Positions 8,803 through 19,300 of a stretch of 64,000 bases of DNA are shown here, one piece after another. The stretch is taken from the NCBI GenBank assembly GCA_045614225.1, contig JAZLCO010000115.1:1-64000 (forward strand). Reading direction: 5' to 3'. The notes beneath the pieces are model-generated. The model was not told the origin of the DNA, did no database searches, and saw nothing but the letters and a program-made list of their open reading frames with translations. The stretch comes from UBA9715 sp045614225. GTDB lineage: Bacteria > Actinomycetota > Coriobacteriia > Coriobacteriales > Eggerthellaceae. Position numbers and translations under genes: made by a program. How positions within the stretch are numbered: position 1 is the first letter of the stretch; each line of letters starts with the position of its first letter.

Positions 8803-10242
8803 ATGTCGACAGCTGTGTTTGCAGATGAGAGGCCCGACAGGCTGGAAGAGGCTTGCGCCGTATTCGGGGTGTATGCTCCCGGCGAAGACGTTGCCCGCCT
8901 TACCTGTTTCGGTTTGCAGGCGATGCAGCATCGGGGCCAGGAAAGCGCCGGCGTTGCCGTAGGTGATGGCGAAACGGTTCTCATCCACAAAGGCCTCGGG
9001 CTTGTCGACCAGGTGTTCGACGAGGAAGCTCTCGCGCACTTGAAAGGAGATATAGCGATCGGGCACACTCGCTATTCGACGGCGGGTGGCGGGGGTTGGA
9101 ACGCCGCCCAACCTCATGTCTCGGCAATCGATGACGAGATCATTGCCCTTGCGCACAATGGAACCCTCGTCAACACGGTTCCGCAACGTGCATGGCTTGC
9201 CAACGAGGGTGTCCAACTGTACGGGTATACCGACAGCGAGGTGGCTGCTCGCACCATCGGAGTCGACACTCGCCGAGCTGGGCATATCCGTAGCGGTATC
9301 AAGTTGATGATGAAGCAGCTCCAAGGCGCTTACGCAATAGTGCTCGTCACGCCCGTTGCCCTTTATGCGTTTCGCGATCCAAATGGAATACGGCCACTTT
9401 CGTTGGGAGCGTTGCCCGACGGACGCGGATGGGCCGTTGCGAGTGAGACATGCGGGCTCGATGCCGTTGGCGCACAGTTTGTTCGCGATATCGAGCCTGG
9501 TGAAATCGTGAAAGTCAGTGCGGTTGGTTTGGAGTCGGAGCAGGGAGCCGAGCAGTGCGCTCGAGCATTCTGCATTTTCGAGTACGTGTACTTTGCGCGA
9601 CCTGACAGCATGCTGGACGGGGAGGTCGCGTATCACGCCCGAAGGCGTATGGGTCGCATATTAGCCCAGGAAGCGCCAGTTGAAGCAGACATGGTGCTTG
9701 GGGTTCCTGACTCCGGGGTTCCGCCAGCTCTTGGTTACGCTGAGGAAAGCGGAATTCCGTATGGTGACGGCATCGTGAAGAACCGCTACGTCGGACGCAC
9801 GTTCATACAGCCCACCCAAGAGATGCGGCAAATGGGCATTCGCATCAAGCTCAATCCATTGCCGTCAATGATTCGCGGGAAGCGCCTCGTGGTCATCGAC
9901 GACTCGATTGTGAGGGGCAACACGTCAAAGAAGCTCGTCGAGATGCTTCGCGAGGCTGGTGCCACCGAAGTCCACTTGCGCATTGTGAGCCCTGAAGTGC
10001 TCTGGCCGTGCTTTTATGGCATCGACACCGACACACGCGATCAGCTGATCGCGGCCAACATGACGCATGAGGAAATGGTGCGTTCGATCGGTTGCGATTC
10101 CCTTGCATTCATTAGCTTGCCTGGGTTGCATGACGCCATCCATTCAGAGCACGACGGTTTTTGCGATGCGTGCTTCAGTGGAAACTACCCCGTGGAGATT
10201 CCCCTGTCGCTCAAAAGGAAGGGGAAGTTTTACGGCAAATGA
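8803..10242 (+). CDS. purF: Amidophosphoribosyltransferase
   Basis: First committed step of purine synthesis: PRPP plus glutamine to phosphoribosylamine. ATG 8803 follows GGAGGAG and gives 479 residues. Cys18 in EEACAVFG is the class II amidotransferase nucleophile, so a 17-residue propeptide is removed, as in Bacillus PurF. The phosphoribosyltransferase half carries VVIDDSIVRGNTSKKL, the PRPP-binding loop. Cysteines in CIFEYVYFARP and near the C-terminus (CDACFSGNYP) fit the Bacillus-type 4Fe-4S form, which is oxygen sensitive. It is flanked by copies of palindrome A. No other purine gene is in the window, so it seems to be placed with the glutamine-using genes. Confidence 0.97.
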   Translation: MSTAVFADERPDRLEEACAVFGVYAPGEDVARLTCFGLQAMQHRGQESAGVAVGDGETVLIHKGLGLVDQVFDEEALAHLKGDIAIGHTRYSTAGGGGWNAAQPHVSAIDDEIIALAHNGTLVNTVPQRAWLANEGVQLYGYTDSEVAARTIGVDTRRAGHIRSGIKLMMKQLQGAYAIVLVTPVALYAFRDPNGIRPLSLGALPDGRGWAVASETCGLDAVGAQFVRDIEPGEIVKVSAVGLESEQGAEQCARAFCIFEYVYFARPDSMLDGEVAYHARRRMGRILAQEAPVEADMVLGVPDSGVPPALGYAEESGIPYGDGIVKNRYVGRTFIQPTQEMRQMGIRIKLNPLPSMIRGKRLVVIDDSIVRGNTSKKLVEMLREAGATEVHLRIVSPEVLWPCFYGIDTDTRDQLIAANMTHEEMVRSIGCDSLAFISLPGLHDAIHSEHDGFCDACFSGNYPVEIPLSLKRKGKFYGK

Positions 10243-10254
10243 GTGGCGAAAACG

Positions 10255-10318
10255 AGCTCCATTGCGGCAGTGCAACTCATTGGCATGAATGGGTCGCACT
10301 GCCGTCATGGAACTCATT
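10255..10318. repeat. Dispersed palindrome A, copy 2
   Basis: Imperfect palindrome GCTCCATTGCGGCAGTGC ... GCACTGCCGTCATGGAAC between purF and dapF. The two arms match each other apart from a few changes and match copies 1, 4 and 8. It begins about 12 bp after the purF stop. Confidence 0.85.
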
Positions 10319-10408
10319 CGTTACAAGCGCATTTCGCGAAGCAAGCGAAAACCGGTCGAAACAATGCAGTTCTATGTTTTTGTCAGGTCGATGTTGAAGG
10401 AGGATGCG

Positions 10409-11290
10409 TTGAAATTCACGAAGATGCAGGGTATCGGCAATGACTACGTATACGTGAACTGCTTTGACCAAGCCGTTGACAACCCCAGTTCGCTTTCGCG
10501 CATGGTGAGTGATCGACACTTCGGAATCGGATCCGATGGCCTTATCCTCATCAGGCCTTCGGTAAAGGCAGACTTCTTCATGGAAATGTTCAACGCTGAT
10601 GGCTCGCGTTCCGCGATGTGCGGAAACGGGATTCGTTGTGTGGGGAAGTACGTTTACGACCATGGCCTCACTGACAAAACGGAACTTACTGTGAACACGC
10701 TTGACGGGGTGAAGTATCTGACGCTCGATGTAGAAGAGGGGCATGTCGTTTCCGTGACCGTCGACATGGGCGAACCGCACCTCGATCCTGCCACCATCCC
10801 CGTTTTGGCAACTCGGTCTCCCGTTGTTGCAGAGCCCATAGAAATCGGGGCCAGACGATTCGAGATGACGTGCGTTTCAATGGGAAACCCCCATGCTGTC
10901 ATTTTCGTCGACAGCACGATTGATTATCCGGTTCACGAAATCGGTCGTGCCTTCGAATTCCACCCGACTTTCCCAGAGCGGGTGAATGCGGAATTCGTCG
11001 AAGTACTGAACCGTAGCGAGGTGAACATGCGCGTTTGGGAGCGTGGTGCAGGCGAGACCCTCGCCTGCGGAACCGGCGCTTGCGCGAGCACAGTGGCAAG
11101 CGTGCTCAACGGTCTGACCGACGATGAGGTCACGGTCCATCTGATAGGCGGCGATTTGTTCGTACGATGGGACAGGCAGCTGAACAGAGTGTTCATGTCG
11201 GGGCCAGCTGCGACTGTGTTCGAAGGCGAAATCGATACCAGCCAGTGCCCAGTTGACGATCCTCCGCATGTGGTCGATCCGAGCTGGTAG
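10409..11290 (+). CDS. dapF: Diaminopimelate epimerase
   Basis: Interconverts LL- and meso-diaminopimelate for lysine and peptidoglycan. The best start is TTG 10409, giving MKFTKMQGIGNDYVYV, because AAGGAGG (10397-10403) stands 5 bases before it. Starting at ATG 10391 would put that Shine-Dalgarno inside the gene. 293 residues. The two catalytic cysteines are visible in SAMCGNGIRC and LACGTGACAS. It pairs with dapL just downstream, the enzyme that supplies its LL-substrate. Confidence 0.94.
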   Translation: MKFTKMQGIGNDYVYVNCFDQAVDNPSSLSRMVSDRHFGIGSDGLILIRPSVKADFFMEMFNADGSRSAMCGNGIRCVGKYVYDHGLTDKTELTVNTLDGVKYLTLDVEEGHVVSVTVDMGEPHLDPATIPVLATRSPVVAEPIEIGARRFEMTCVSMGNPHAVIFVDSTIDYPVHEIGRAFEFHPTFPERVNAEFVEVLNRSEVNMRVWERGAGETLACGTGACASTVASVLNGLTDDEVTVHLIGGDLFVRWDRQLNRVFMSGPAATVFEGEIDTSQCPVDDPPHVVDPSW

Positions 11291-11310
11291 CAGATGACAG
11301 GAAACAAGGC

Positions 11311-11347
11311 TGTGCGATGAGCCGCACCACGTAACGGAACTCATCGT
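11311..11347. repeat. Dispersed palindrome A, copy 3 (half copy)
   Basis: GCGATGAGCCGCACCACG...AACGGAACTCATCG in the 80-bp dapF-dapL gap matches one arm of family A (ATGAGTCGCACTACCGCAATGGA) with several changes. It looks like a decayed or half copy. Confidence 0.6.
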
Positions 11348-11370
11348 GCGCATCCGGCAAGGAGGCCGAA

Positions 11371-12600
11371 ATGTTCAAAGCAAACGAAAACTACCTGAAG
11401 CTTCCCGGCGATTACCTGTTTTCCACGGTGGCTGCAAAGATCGATGAGTTTTGCAAAACGAATCCTGACAAGGCTGGGGATATCGTGCGTTTGGGAATTG
11501 GCGATGTGACCCAGCCTCTTGCGCCGTCGATCATCGAAGCCTTGCATACCGCCGTTGACGAGATGGCTGACGCAAGGACGTTTCGCGGATACACGCCTGA
11601 TTTGGGCTACGACTTTCTACGTGAGGCGATTGTCGAAAACGATTTTGCAACTCGAGGTGCAGAAATCTTTCCCGATGAAGTGTTCGTGAGTGACGGGGCC
11701 AAGTCCGATTCCTCTAACATTCAGGAGATCTTCGATGCCAAAGCCCGCGTTGCCGTATGCGACCCAGTGTATCCGGTCTACATCGATTCCAACGTCATGG
11801 CTGGCCGTACGGGCGTGCGCGACGAATCGACCGGGCTCTGGAGCAATGTGACGTACATGCCATGCACCCAAGAGAATGATTTTCTGGCCGATCTTCCGGA
11901 TCCGGATGCCGATATCTCGCTCATCTACCTTTGTTTCCCCAACAATCCAACCGGTGCAGCTATCGACAAGCCCCGCCTCCAATCGTGGGTAGACTACGCC
12001 AACGAGCATGGTTCCGTAATCGTCTACGATGCCGCATATGAGGCGTTCATCACTGACCCAGATCTTCCGCATTCGATTTACGAATGCGAAGGTGCGCGCA
12101 ACTGTGCCATCGAGATTCGCAGCTTCTCGAAGAGCGCAGGCTTCACAGGCACTCGCCTCGGCTACACTGTCGTTCCATATGACATAACAGACAAAGATGG
12201 CGTGCCCATGCGGAATTTGTGGGCGAGGCGGCATGGGACGAAATTCAACGGTGCGCCCTACATCGTCCAACGCGCCGGCGAGGCGGTTTTCAGCGATCGA
12301 GGTCAGCGCGAGACGAAAGAGCAGATACTCCGTTACATGGAAAACGCGCGCATCATTCGAGAGGGCCTCAATGAAGCGGGCTACACCGTTTTCGGCGGTG
12401 TGAATGCGCCCTACCTGTGGCTCAAAACGCCGGGCGGCATGAGCTCGTGGGATTTCTTCGACTATCTCCTCGAATCCATTCAGGTGGTCGGAACGCCGGG
12501 TTCCGGTTTCGGTCCAAGTGGGGAAGGGTATTTCCGACTCACGGCTTTCGGGTCGCAAGAGGCCGCCATCGAGGCTGTCAGCAGAATAAAAGCGCTGTAG
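11371..12600 (+). CDS. dapL: LL-diaminopimelate aminotransferase
   Basis: PLP enzyme that makes LL-diaminopimelate directly from tetrahydrodipicolinate with glutamate as amino donor, bypassing the succinylase and acetylase routes. 409 residues from ATG 11371 with AAGGAGG upstream. The start MFKANENYLKLPGDYLFS, the segment YPVYIDSN, FPNNPTGA and the PLP-lysine motif SFSKSAGFTGTR are typical of DapL. It is adjacent to dapF. Its use of glutamate ties lysine and cell-wall synthesis to the surrounding nitrogen genes. Confidence 0.96.
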   Translation: MFKANENYLKLPGDYLFSTVAAKIDEFCKTNPDKAGDIVRLGIGDVTQPLAPSIIEALHTAVDEMADARTFRGYTPDLGYDFLREAIVENDFATRGAEIFPDEVFVSDGAKSDSSNIQEIFDAKARVAVCDPVYPVYIDSNVMAGRTGVRDESTGLWSNVTYMPCTQENDFLADLPDPDADISLIYLCFPNNPTGAAIDKPRLQSWVDYANEHGSVIVYDAAYEAFITDPDLPHSIYECEGARNCAIEIRSFSKSAGFTGTRLGYTVVPYDITDKDGVPMRNLWARRHGTKFNGAPYIVQRAGEAVFSDRGQRETKEQILRYMENARIIREGLNEAGYTVFGGVNAPYLWLKTPGGMSSWDFFDYLLESIQVVGTPGSGFGPSGEGYFRLTAFGSQEAAIEAVSRIKAL

Positions 12601-12643
12601 AGGGGAAAAAGAGTTCCATCCCAGCCGCTCAGATTGCCAGTCC

Positions 12644-12697
12644 GTTTCATGACCGTTAACTCCCGGTTTCGAAACACAAGCGCAAAGCTCTCGAAAC
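12644..12697. promoter_or_regulatory. Double GlnR-box-like array upstream of glnA
   Basis: Two back-to-back arrays at 11-bp steps. One reads GTTTC (12644), GTTAA (12655), GTTTC (12666), the complement of GAAAC/TTAAC/GAAAC. The other reads GAAAC (12671), GCAAA (12682), GAAAC (12693) on the plus strand. Together they cover 54 bp and end 61 bp before the glnA start. The size suggests several bound dimers and strong control, as expected for glutamine synthetase. Confidence 0.7.
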
Positions 12698-12758
12698 ATA
12701 GCCGCCTTATTTTCGAAGTGGTCCTAATGAAACTACCACCGAGAAAGGGGCGATCATC

Positions 12759-14843
12759 ATGGGACGAATCGCCGAGGAGTACGGCACGCTCGTTTTCAAC
12801 GACCACACCATGCAGGAGCTTTTGCCATCAGCGACATACAAAGCGCTTGCAAAGACGATTAAGCAGGGCGAACCGCTCGACTTGGAAGTGGCCAACGTTG
12901 TGGCTCACGCCATGAAGGAATGGGCGGTCGCTCACGGCGCAACTCACTACACGCATTGGTTCCAGCCCCTGAGCGGTATCACCTCCGAGAAGCATGACGC
13001 GTTCGTCAATCCCCAAAAGGACGGGCGCGCGATCATGACGTTTTCGGGCAAGGCGCTGATCCAGGGCGAGCCCGACGCATCGTCGTTCCCGAGTGGCGGC
13101 GTACGCGCCACGTTCGAGGCGCGTGGATATACAGCCTGGGATCCGACCAGCTACGCGTTCATCAAAGATGACGTGCTGTGCATTCCAACGGCGTTCTGCA
13201 GTTACACAGGTGAGGCGCTCGACAAGAAGACGCCGCTGCTCAGGTCTATGGAAGCGGTGTCGCAACAGGCTTGCAAAGTGCTCGCGCTCTTCGGCCAGGA
13301 CGTTCCGCGCGTCACCACAACGGTTGGCGCCGAGCAGGAATACTTCCTCATCAAGGAATCCGATTATGAGCAGCGCCAGGACCTCATCCTGACGGGCCGC
13401 ACGCTTTTCGGGGCGCCGCCGTGCAAGGGCCAAGAGATGGAAGAGCACTATTTCGGCGCCATCCGTCCGACGGTGAGCGAGTTCATGAAGGAGCTCGACG
13501 AGGAGCTTTGGAAGCTTGGGATTGCTGCCAAGACGAAGCACAACGAAGTGGCACCTTGCCAGCATGAGCTTGCGCCCATGTTCACCATCAGCAACGTAGC
13601 CATTGACCACAACCTCTTGACGATGGAGTTCATGCGCACCATTGCAAGCCGGCATGGTCTCGTATGCCTGCAACATGAGAAGCCGTTCGTGGGAATCAAC
13701 GGGTCGGGCAAGCACAACAACTGGTCGATAGCCACCGATTCGGAGAACCTGCTCGATCCAGGCAAGACACCTGCTTCGAACCTGCGCTTCCTTGTGTTCC
13801 TGACAGCCGTCGTGAAAGCCGTCGACGACTATCAAGATCTTCTCCGCATTGCGGTTGCAAGTGCCGGCAACGATCATCGCCTGGGCGCGAACGAAGCTCC
13901 ACCGGCTGTCATCTCCATGTTCCTGGGCGACGAGCTCGGACGGGTGGTCGACGCCATCATCGCCGGCGAAGAGGGCGAAACCGTCGAAGCCGTTTACATG
14001 GATTTGGGCGTGTCCGTATTGCCGAGTTTCGAGCGTGACAACACGGACCGCAACCGCACGAGCCCATTTGCGTTCACGGGCAACAAGTTCGAATTCCGCA
14101 TGCCCGGCAGCCAGATCAACCTTGCCGATGCCAACACGATCCTCAACACGATCGTCGCGAAGTCGCTCAAGTGCTTCTGCGAGGCCGTCGATGGTGCCAG
14201 CGATTTCGAGAAGGCAGCGTACAAATGGGTGCGCACGACGTTGGCCGAACACCAGAGAATCATCTTCAACGGCGATGGCTACACCGACGAGTGGATCGAA
14301 GAGGCCGAACAGCGCGGATTGCTCAACCTGAAATCGACGGTTGATGCGGCGCCGCACATGCTCGATCCGAAGAACATCGAGCTGTTCGAAGAGTTTGGTG
14401 TTTTGAACGAAATCGAGAATCGGAGCCGTTACGAGGTGAAGCTCGACACGTACTCCAAGCTCATCAACATCGAGGGGCAGACGATGAGCCATATGACCAA
14501 GCGGAAGATCGCCCCCGCCGTGAGCGCGTACGCAGAGCAGATTGCTGCAACGATAAATGCCAAGAAGCAAGCGAATCCCGATTTGCAGCCGACAGCCGAT
14601 CTGAAGCTTCTGGACAAGTTGAATGACGGAGCGAACGAGATTTCAGACGCGCTCGATGTTTTGGACGCAGCGCTCGTGAAGGCTCATGACACCAGCGATG
14701 CGCTGGAGAAAGCGCGCGCCTATCATGACGAGGTGCTCGCCGCCATGCAGAGCCTGCGCGCCGTGTGCGATTGCATGGAGGGAATCGTTTCGACCGAAGC
14801 GTGGCCGCTTCCCACGTACAACAAGATCCTCTTCTACTGCTAG
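12759..14843 (+). CDS. glnA: Type III glutamine synthetase
   Basis: ATP-dependent amidation of glutamate with ammonium. 694 residues from ATG 12759, preceded by GAGAAAGGGG. The length and motifs (THWFQPLSG, EKHDAFV, SFPSGGVRATFEARGY, VGAEQEYFLI, NEVAPCQHELAPMF, GINGSGKHNNWS) are those of the GSIII (GlnN) family found in Bacteroidetes, cyanobacteria and some anaerobes; types I and II are much shorter. The long C-terminal helical region (after about residue 560) is GSIII-specific. It lies between dapL and carA with its own promoter region and the largest operator array in the island. A strong hairpin follows the stop. Confidence 0.97.
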   Translation: MGRIAEEYGTLVFNDHTMQELLPSATYKALAKTIKQGEPLDLEVANVVAHAMKEWAVAHGATHYTHWFQPLSGITSEKHDAFVNPQKDGRAIMTFSGKALIQGEPDASSFPSGGVRATFEARGYTAWDPTSYAFIKDDVLCIPTAFCSYTGEALDKKTPLLRSMEAVSQQACKVLALFGQDVPRVTTTVGAEQEYFLIKESDYEQRQDLILTGRTLFGAPPCKGQEMEEHYFGAIRPTVSEFMKELDEELWKLGIAAKTKHNEVAPCQHELAPMFTISNVAIDHNLLTMEFMRTIASRHGLVCLQHEKPFVGINGSGKHNNWSIATDSENLLDPGKTPASNLRFLVFLTAVVKAVDDYQDLLRIAVASAGNDHRLGANEAPPAVISMFLGDELGRVVDAIIAGEEGETVEAVYMDLGVSVLPSFERDNTDRNRTSPFAFTGNKFEFRMPGSQINLADANTILNTIVAKSLKCFCEAVDGASDFEKAAYKWVRTTLAEHQRIIFNGDGYTDEWIEEAEQRGLLNLKSTVDAAPHMLDPKNIELFEEFGVLNEIENRSRYEVKLDTYSKLINIEGQTMSHMTKRKIAPAVSAYAEQIAATINAKKQANPDLQPTADLKLLDKLNDGANEISDALDVLDAALVKAHDTSDALEKARAYHDEVLAAMQSLRAVCDCMEGIVSTEAWPLPTYNKILFYC

Positions 14844-14857
14844 CTTTGCTGCAGACA

Positions 14858-14890
14858 GTGCCGAAGCTGGGTTCCGCCCAGCTTCGGCAC
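14858..14890 (+). terminator. Strong hairpin after glnA
   Basis: A perfect 14-bp stem, GTGCCGAAGCTGGG / CCCAGCTTCGGCAC, with a 5-base loop starts 15 bp after the glnA stop. No T-run follows, so it may be a Rho-type or mRNA-stabilising structure rather than a classic intrinsic terminator. Confidence 0.65.
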
Positions 14891-14912
14891 GTGCTCGTTG
14901 CGGGATGAGTTT

Positions 14913-14962
14913 CTTTGCGGTAGTGCGACTCGTTGTGCGTAATGAGTCGCACTACCGCAAAG
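14913..14962. repeat. Dispersed palindrome A, copy 4 (perfect arms)
   Basis: The best copy of the family: 19-bp perfect arms, CTTTGCGGTAGTGCGACTC and its complement, around a 12-base centre, in the glnA-carA gap. It probably defines the family core. Read through, it encodes NESHYRKE-like peptides, which recur where copies entered genes. Confidence 0.9.
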
Positions 14963-15015
14963 AGGCCCATGGAGTTCAGGAAAGTCATCTTCACCCATTG
15001 GGAAAGGAAGCGATA

Positions 15016-16341
15016 ATGAGCGACCTTGCGGAGTGCATGCTGGCGGCAACATCGAAGCCCAGGCAAAAGGCTGCACTCCTCGTGTTGGAAGACGGAACCA
15101 CGTTTCAAGGTACGGCGTGCGGCGCCCAAGGAGAGGCGTATGGGGAGATGTGCTTCAACACGTCGCTCGAAGGTTATGTCGAGGTCATAACCGACCCCTC
15201 GTATGCAGGCCAAGTGGTTGCGATGACGTATCCCCAGATAGGGAATTACGGAGTGTGCATAGAGGACGCGCAAGCTGCTCATCCAGCCTTGCGTGGTCTT
15301 GTCGTGCGCGACATGTGCTACACACCCTCGAATTGGCGCAGCAACATTACGCTTCCCGATTATCTCGAGCGCGAGGGGGTTGTGGCCATCGAGGGAATCG
15401 ACACGCGTGCGCTCGTCAGACACGTGCGCGACCATGGCGCGATGCGTGCGGTGCTGTCGACCGAAGATATGGACGCAGAAAGCCTTCTTGCCAAAGTGAG
15501 GGACAGCGAGCTCTTGGTGGGAATGAACCTGGTCGAAACGGTCTCCTGCACCGAAGCACACCCATTCGACCAAGCTGAAAACGTTGACAGTCGTTCGTTC
15601 GCACTTGCCCCTGCGGTTCCTGCTCGCCATCGCGTGGTCGTTTACGATTGCGGAGCAACACGCTCCATTCTGCAGGAACTTGTACGCGTCGGATGCGCGG
15701 TAACCGTGGTTCCTTGGAACACGCCGGCTTCCGAAGTGCTCGGCATGGATCCCGATGGCGTATTCGTTTCGAACGGACCAGGTGACCCAGACGCCGTTCA
15801 GGCAACGTATGCGCAGGTTGGAAAGTTGCTTGGGAAGGTTCCGCTGTTCGGAATCTGCATGGGCCATCAGATGATCTGCAAAGCAGCCGGCGGCGCCATG
15901 GAAAAGCTCAAGTTCGGCCACCATGGCGGCAACCATCCCGTCATAAACCTGCAAACACGGCGAGTGGAGATTACTGCGCAGAACCACGGATTCAATCTTG
16001 TGTTCCCCAGTCTTGGGCAGCTTGTGTCAAATGGGCTGGGAGACATTTCGGACCATCCTGACGACCTGCGCTGGTGGGTCGATGCAAACCGAATGCCAAT
16101 CGTCGAGAACAAGCGCTTCGGCAGAATCGCACTTACGCACGTAAACCTCAACGACGGCACGGCCGAAGGCATCGCGTTCGCCGACATCCCCGCCTTTTCA
16201 GTGCAATACCACCCTGAGGCTTGTCCCGGGCCTACCGATTCGCATTACTTGTTCACGGCCTTTTCGCGGCTCATGGACGGACATGATGACTATTTGGATA
16301 TCGACATTGCGAAAGACCGCCTTGAAGGCTGGAGGTTCTAG
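15016..16341 (+). CDS. carA: Carbamoyl phosphate synthase small subunit
   Basis: Glutaminase subunit that passes ammonia to CarB for arginine and pyrimidine synthesis. ATG 15016 follows GGAAAGGAAG; the product has 441 residues, longer than usual, with about 18 extra N-terminal residues and an insertion near residues 180-200. The N-terminal domain is seen in FQGTACGAQGEAYGEMCFNT. The class I amidotransferase triad is complete: Cys in FGICMGHQM and His/Glu in VQYHPEA. It lies 2 bp before carB, forming a standard carAB pair. Confidence 0.97.
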   Translation: MSDLAECMLAATSKPRQKAALLVLEDGTTFQGTACGAQGEAYGEMCFNTSLEGYVEVITDPSYAGQVVAMTYPQIGNYGVCIEDAQAAHPALRGLVVRDMCYTPSNWRSNITLPDYLEREGVVAIEGIDTRALVRHVRDHGAMRAVLSTEDMDAESLLAKVRDSELLVGMNLVETVSCTEAHPFDQAENVDSRSFALAPAVPARHRVVVYDCGATRSILQELVRVGCAVTVVPWNTPASEVLGMDPDGVFVSNGPGDPDAVQATYAQVGKLLGKVPLFGICMGHQMICKAAGGAMEKLKFGHHGGNHPVINLQTRRVEITAQNHGFNLVFPSLGQLVSNGLGDISDHPDDLRWWVDANRMPIVENKRFGRIALTHVNLNDGTAEGIAFADIPAFSVQYHPEACPGPTDSHYLFTAFSRLMDGHDDYLDIDIAKDRLEGWRF

Positions 16342-16343
16342 TC

Positions 16344-19300
16344 ATGCCGAAGAGAACTGATATTCGCACGATTCTCGTCGTCGGCTCAGGCCCGATCATC
16401 ATTGGACAGGCATGCGAGTTCGATTACTCGGGTGCCCAAGCGTGCAAGGTCTTACGCGAAGAGGGCTACCGCATCGTCCTCGTCAACAGCAATCCGGCCA
16501 CCATCATGACCGATCCGGGTCTTGCGGATCGCACGTACGTCGAACCGATAACGGCAGAGTTCGTGGAAAAGATCATCGCGAAAGAAAAGCCCGATGCACT
16601 CCTGCCCACGCTCGGCGGCCAAACGGCTCTCAACGTAGCCGTTGAGCTTGCAGAATCCGGCGTGCTCGAGCGATACGGGGTCGAGATGATCGGCTGCAGC
16701 TTGTCGGCCATACAGCGGGGCGAAAACCGCAGGCTCTTCAACGAGTGCATGGATGAGTTGGGAATTGGGACAGCCCGTTCGGGCTATGCGTACTCGGTCG
16801 ACGACGCCTTGGCCCTCGTGGACAGCATCGGGTTGCCGGTTGTGCTGAGACCTTCATTCACTCTCGGTGGGGCAGGTGGGGGCATTGCCCACGACGCAGA
16901 TGAACTTGCGCGAATCGTTTCCCAAGGAATCGAGCTATCGCCAATTGGCGAGGTGCTTGTGGAGGAGAGCATCGAGGGCTGGAAAGAGTTCGAGATGGAG
17001 GTCGTGCGCGACCGAGCTGGTAACGGCATCGTGGTGTGCTCGATCGAGAACCTCGATCCCATGGGAGTGCACACGGGCGACTCGATAACGGTGGCGCCTG
17101 CTCAAACGCTCTCGGATGTGGAATACCAGCGCATGCGCACGGCCTCGCTTGCCGTGCTTGAAAAGGTTGGTGTCGAGACGGGTGGTTCGAATGTGCAGTT
17201 CGCCGTGAACCCGGCAGACGGGCGCATGGTGATCATCGAGATGAATCCGCGCGTTTCGCGCTCGTCGGCCCTCGCGTCCAAGGCGACAGGCTTTCCCATC
17301 GCCAAAGTTGCTGCGCGATTGGCGGTCGGCTACACGTTGCCCGAGATCGAGAACGACATCACAGGGACGACGTCAGCCTGTTTCGAGCCGAGCATCGACT
17401 ATTGCGTCGTGAAGGCTCCGCGCTTTGCATTCGAGAAGTTCCAGGATTCCGATGATACGCTGTCGACCCGCATGAAGGCGGTCGGCGAAGTGATGGCGAT
17501 TGGAAGGACCTTCGAGGAGGCATTGGGCAAGGCGCTCCGCTCTTTGGAGAACGGCCGCGCGGGGCTTGGCGTCGACGGGCACGTGCGTGCCTCGGAGAGC
17601 AAGGAGGGGTATGCCGCCCTGCTCGAGCGGCCGACATGCGACCGCATCGTGTACATCGGATGTGCGCTTCGTTGCGGCTGGACGCCAGCGGAAGTGCACG
17701 AGGCCACGGGGATCGATCGCTTCTTCCTCGACCGCATGGCCGATGTCGTCGCCGTCCAAGAAGCGTTGCGCGGAGCGCGGATAGACGACATGGATGAAGA
17801 GGCATTTCGTGTAGCAAAGCGCCACGGTCTCTCCGATGTCCAAATCGCCTTCCTCACGAACTCCACCGAAATCATCGTTCGCACGCGCAGAAAGGCGCTT
17901 GGCGTCTTGCCTGTGTTCAAGACGGTGGATACATGCGCTGCCGAATTCGACAGTTCGACTGCGTACTTGTACAAGACCTACGAAAACGAGTCGGACCACC
18001 GTAATGCGACTTATTCGGCTCAATCCACGAAGCCCAAAGCTCTCATCTTGGGCGCGGGCCCGAACCGAATAGGCCAGGGAATCGAGTTCGATTACTGTTG
18101 CGTTCATGCTTCCTATGCGCTTCGCGATGCGGGCTACGAGACCATCATGGTCAATTGCAATCCCGAAACGGTTTCGACCGACTACGACACCTCCGACAAG
18201 CTCTACTTCGAGCCGCTCACGTTCGAGGACGTCATGGACATCGTCGATGTCGAGCGACCTGCCGGCGTCGTTGCCACGCTGGGCGGACAAACCCCGCTGA
18301 AGCTCGCCCGCGCCTTGGAGGAGGCAGGTGTGCCACTCATGGGGACCGGCGCCGATGCGATAGACCTTGCAGAGGATCGCGATCGATTTGCTGAAATGCT
18401 CGACGGTTTGGGAATCGCATATCCACCTGCGGGCGATGCCTTCACGCTCGACGAGGCCATGCGGGTTGCCGATCGCATTGGTTTCCCGCTGCTCGTGCGT
18501 CCGAGCTACGTGCTTGGGGGGCGGGGCATGGCCATTGTGTACGATGCGCAGCAACTGCGTCGCTACATGAAAGAAGCCTCTCGGATATCGCCCGACCATC
18601 CCGTATATCTTGACAAGTTCCTCGAATCGGCTGTGGAGGTCGACCTCGATTGCGTTTGCGATGGTGACGATGTGTATGTGGGGGGCGTTCTCGAACATAT
18701 CGAGGAAGCGGGGATTCACTCGGGCGATTCGGCTTGCTGTATACCGCCGTTCTCGTTGTCGGATGCCCTTATCGTCCAGTTGCGCGACATCGCGTGGCGT
18801 CTAGCTTTGAGCATCGGCGTGCGTGGCCTTCTCAATATCCAGTTCGCCGTGAAAGATCAAGTGATCTATGTGATTGAGGCAAACCCGCGTGCAAGTAGGA
18901 CCGTGCCGTTCGTGTCAAAGGCGACTGGGGTGCCTCTTGCGAAGGTCGCTGCACGTGTGATGGCGGGCGAGCAGCTTTCGGACATGGGCCTTCCGCGCGA
19001 CGATCGAGAACTTGGTTACTGCGCTGTGAAGGAAGCCGTCATGCCGTTCGGCCGGTTTCCTGGCTCCGATGTCGTTTTGGGCCCGGAGATGAAATCGACT
19101 GGAGAGGTCATGGGCATCGCCCTAACGTTTCCCGCCGCGTACGCCAAGAGCCAGTTGGCGGTTTCCTACGATCTTCCCAGTTCTGGTGGTGTCTTCATAA
19201 GCGTTGCCGACCGCGACAAGCGCTCCATCGCTGCGATAGCGCGCGATTTCGCGCGCTTGGGGTTCAACGTGGTGAGTACGGGCGGAACGGCAAAAACGCT

